Shown here one piece after another: positions 5,624 through 7,493 of a DNA stretch of 7,493 nucleotides; the stretch's first letter is position 1; every line of letters starts with the position of its first letter. The notes under the pieces are model-generated. The model worked only from the letters and a program-made list of their open reading frames with translations. It was not told the origin of the DNA and ran no database searches. This DNA is from Oscillospiraceae bacterium (GTDB taxonomy: Bacteria; Bacillota; Clostridia; Oscillospirales; Oscillospiraceae), in the NCBI GenBank assembly GCA_902766215.1, contig CACXCV010000243.1, positions 1-7,493 of the forward strand, read 5' to 3'. A program made the position numbers and the translations under genes.

Positions 5624-7291
5624 TTAAAACAGGCCGTGAATCACGCCGTTTTCATCCACATCGATGTTTTCGGCGGCCGGAACCTTTGGCAGGCCGGGCA
5701 TGGTCATAATCTCGCCGGTCAGCGCCACAATAAAGCCCGCGCCGGCCGAAACCCGGACATTCCGCACCGTGACGGTAAAGCCCTCGGGCGCGCCCAGCAG
5801 CGTGGGGTCGTCGGAAAAGCTGTACTGTGTCTTGGCCATACACACGGGCAGGCCGTCAAAATGGTGGCGGCGCAGCGCCCTGATCTGCTTCTGCGCCTCG
5901 CCGGTGAAGGCTACACCCGCGCCGCGGTAGACCCGGGTGACAATCTTTTCAATCTTCTGCTCCAGCGGATCGTCCAGCGCATAGCTGAAGCGGAAGTCGT
6001 GCTCCTGCCCGCACAGCGACACCACGGCCTCGGCCAGCTCCACGCCGCCCTCGCCGCCCCTGGCCCACACGTCGGACAGCACCGCGTGAACGCCCAGCGC
6101 CTCGCACTCGGCCTTCAGCAGCGCCACCTCGTCCTCGGTGTCGGTGGGGAACCGGTTGACAGCCACCACCACCGGCAGGCCATAGACCTCCTGCATGTTG
6201 CGCACGTGACGCAGCAGGTTGGGCAGACCGGCCTGCAGCGCCGGCAGGTTTTCCTCCGAAAGCGCGTCCTTGGCCACGCCGCCGTGCATTTTCAGCGCCC
6301 GGATGGTGGCCACCACCACCACTGCATCGGGCCGCAGGCCCGCCGCGCGGCACTTGATGTCCAAAAACTTTTCCGCGCCCAGGTCGGCGCCGAAGCCCGC
6401 CTCGGTGACCACATAGTCGCCCAGCTTCAGCGCCATGCGCGTGGCCATCACCGAGTTGCAGCCGTGGGCAATGTTGGCAAACGGCCCGCCGTGGACAAAG
6501 GCCGGCGTGCCCTCCAGCGTCTGCACAAGGTTGGGCTTGAGCGCGTCCTTCAGCAGAGCCGTCATCGCGCCCGCCGCCTTCAGCTGCCCCGCCGTCACCG
6601 GCCGCCCGCCATAGGTATAGCCCACGACAATGCGGCCCAGCCGCTCCTTCAGGTCGCTCAGCGATGTGGCCAGGCACAGCACGGCCATTACCTCGCTGGC
6701 CACGGTGATGTCATAGCCGTCCTCGCGCGGAACGCCGTTGGAGCGCCCGCCCAGGCCGTCGATCACCGAGCGCAGCTGCCGGTCGTTCATGTCCACACAG
6801 CGCCGCCAGGTGATCCGCCGCGGATCAATGTTCAGCGCGTTGCCCTGATGGATGTGGTTGTCCAGCATGGCGGCCAGCAGGTTATTGGCCGCGCCGATGG
6901 CGTGAAAGTCGCCGGTAAAGTGCAGGTTGATGTCCTCCATGGGCACCACCTGGGCATAGCCGCCGCCCGCGGCTCCGCCCTTGACGCCGAACACCGGGCC
7001 CAGCGACGGCTCCCGCAGCGCGGCCACCACATTTTTGCCGATGCGGCGCAGCCCATCGGCCAGCCCCACGGTGGTGGTGGTCTTTCCCTCGCCGGCCGGG
7101 GTGGGCGTGATAGCTGTGACCAGAATCAGCTTGCCGTCCGGCCGGGGCGAATCCTTCAGCAGCGACAGATCCACCTTGGCCTTATACCGACCATAGCACT
7201 CCAGATATTTCTCGTCGATGCCCGCCCGCGCGGCAATCTCGCCGATGGGGCGCAGCGCCGCGCTCTGCGCAATTTCGATATCGCTTTTCAT
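5624..7291 (-). CDS. fhs: Formate-tetrahydrofolate ligase (10-formyl-THF synthetase)
   Basis: A 555-residue cytosolic enzyme that makes 10-formyl-tetrahydrofolate from formate, THF and ATP. The product feeds purine synthesis and, in acetogens, the methyl branch of the Wood-Ljungdahl pathway. Length matches the usual 555-560 residues of bacterial monofunctional Fhs. Signatures: the ATP-binding P-loop TPTPAGEGKT (62-71), family signature GVKGGAAGGGY (102-112) and second signature VASEVMAV (197-204). The C-terminus (MPGLPKVPAAENID) is also typical. The ATG at 7291 is preferred over an in-frame TTG at 7297: it gives the usual MKSDIEIAQ start and lies 10 bases after AGGAGGT, whereas TTG would have only four. 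It follows purL by 18 bases, so the two are probably co-transcribed, which fits the need for 10-formyl-THF in purine synthesis. Acetogenesis cannot be judged from this gene alone. Confidence 0.97.
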   Translation of the reverse strand: MKSDIEIAQSAALRPIGEIAARAGIDEKYLECYGRYKAKVDLSLLKDSPRPDGKLILVTAITPTPAGEGKTTTTVGLADGLRRIGKNVVAALREPSLGPVFGVKGGAAGGGYAQVVPMEDINLHFTGDFHAIGAANNLLAAMLDNHIHQGNALNIDPRRITWRRCVDMNDRQLRSVIDGLGGRSNGVPREDGYDITVASEVMAVLCLATSLSDLKERLGRIVVGYTYGGRPVTAGQLKAAGAMTALLKDALKPNLVQTLEGTPAFVHGGPFANIAHGCNSVMATRMALKLGDYVVTEAGFGADLGAEKFLDIKCRAAGLRPDAVVVVATIRALKMHGGVAKDALSEENLPALQAGLPNLLRHVRNMQEVYGLPVVVAVNRFPTDTEDEVALLKAECEALGVHAVLSDVWARGGEGGVELAEAVVSLCGQEHDFRFSYALDDPLEQKIEKIVTRVYRGAGVAFTGEAQKQIRALRRHHFDGLPVCMAKTQYSFSDDPTLLGAPEGFTVTVRNVRVSAGAGFIVALTGEIMTMPGLPKVPAAENIDVDENGVIHGLF

Positions 7292-7301
7292 GTGCAACAG
7301 T

Positions 7302-7308
7302 ACCTCCT
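7302..7308 (-). promoter_or_regulatory. Ribosome binding site of fhs beside the purL stop
   Basis: On the minus strand AGGAGGT (7308-7302) begins one base after the last base of the purL TGA (7312-7310). Ribosomes ending purL would arrive directly at this site, so coupled translation is likely. Its spacing favours ATG 7291 over TTG 7297. Confidence 0.75.
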
Positions 7309-7309
7309 G

Positions 7310-7493
7310 TCAGCGGTAGTATTTCACAGCGGAGCGGAACAGACCCATGTCATAATTGCCTGGAACGTTCTGATACATGCCGCTGCCGATGCGCTCGCTG
7401 TGACCCATTTTGCCGAACACGCGGCCATCCGGGGACAGAATGCCCTCCACGGCCCAGACCGAGTCGTTTGGGTTATAGCGCACGTCGCAGGAG
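7310..7493 (-). CDS. purL: Phosphoribosylformylglycinamidine synthase, C-terminal end (partial)
   Basis: The last 60 residues of a gene entering from beyond the right edge, with stop TGA at 7312-7310. The translation SCDVRYNPNDSVWAVEGILS, then PDGRVFGKMGHSERIG, NVPGNYDMGLF and SAVKYYR, is the end of the glutaminase domain of single-chain PurL (FGAM synthase). That enzyme converts FGAR, glutamine and ATP to FGAM in the fourth step of de novo purine synthesis. The His and Glu of GHSER (fragment residues 31 and 33) correspond to the His and Glu of the class I glutaminase triad; the Cys nucleophile would lie outside the window. The ending resembles the large PurL form (about 1,250 residues) common in Clostridia rather than the separate PurQ of Bacillus, but the fusion itself cannot be seen here. 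Confidence 0.9.
   Translation of the reverse strand, partial: SCDVRYNPNDSVWAVEGILSPDGRVFGKMGHSERIGSGMYQNVPGNYDMGLFRSAVKYYR

Noticed and set aside
5949..6677. A 242-codon open frame inside fhs on the same strand
   Set aside because: It is the shifted frame of fhs, composed of Gly/Ala/Arg/Pro-rich sequence. The fhs frame is complete.

Overview
The window looks like a chromosomal segment of a GC-rich, low-GC-phylum-type anaerobe, most likely a gut Clostridia member (Oscillospiraceae/Ruminococcaceae-like). The reasons are strong AGGAGG ribosome sites, sigma-A type promoters, an S-layer-homology (SLH) protein, a Cys/Gly-rich miniprotein of Firmicutes style, a monofunctional Fhs, and the C-terminus of a large single-chain PurL. 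This placement is inference; no rRNA or other marker gene is present. I see no phage, insertion sequence, CRISPR array or tRNA.

Layout, left to right. (1) Positions 1-902, minus strand: a YgjP-like zinc metallopeptidase (360-902) overlaps by ATGA a small hypothetical gene (1-363) that leaves the window and appears frameshifted near position 135-141. (2) Positions 903-1097: a divergent control region with one promoter facing each way and an 8-bp perfect inverted repeat over the -35 of the peptidase promoter. (3) Positions 1098-2603, plus strand: a complete IMP dehydrogenase (guaB), strikingly close to the enzyme of the protozoan Tritrichomonas foetus. A hairpin follows. (4) Positions 2785-4198, minus strand: a 60-residue protein with a membrane anchor and 12 cysteines, downstream of a secreted SLH-domain protein. 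(5) Positions 4199-4366: a second divergent region, with a near-consensus promoter for the next gene. (6) Positions 4367-5551, plus strand: a cation diffusion facilitator (CDF) metal exporter with an apparently doubled cytosolic domain. (7) Positions 5567-5604: a 14-bp perfect terminator hairpin shared by convergent genes. (8) Positions 5624-7493, minus strand: purL (C-terminal end only) followed after 18 bases by fhs, formate-tetrahydrofolate ligase.

How they fit together: purL and fhs form one transcription unit linking de novo purine synthesis with the supply of 10-formyl-tetrahydrofolate. guaB, a few kilobases away and separately promoted, commits IMP to GMP. The SLH protein, Cys-rich miniprotein and CDF exporter are envelope or metal functions lying between them, with no evident pathway link. 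The points most worth a second look are the Tritrichomonas-type IMP dehydrogenase, the Cys-rich membrane miniprotein, the repeated CDF domain, the inverted repeat at the peptidase promoter and the frameshift at the left edge. I do not see a clear multi-gene undescribed system.
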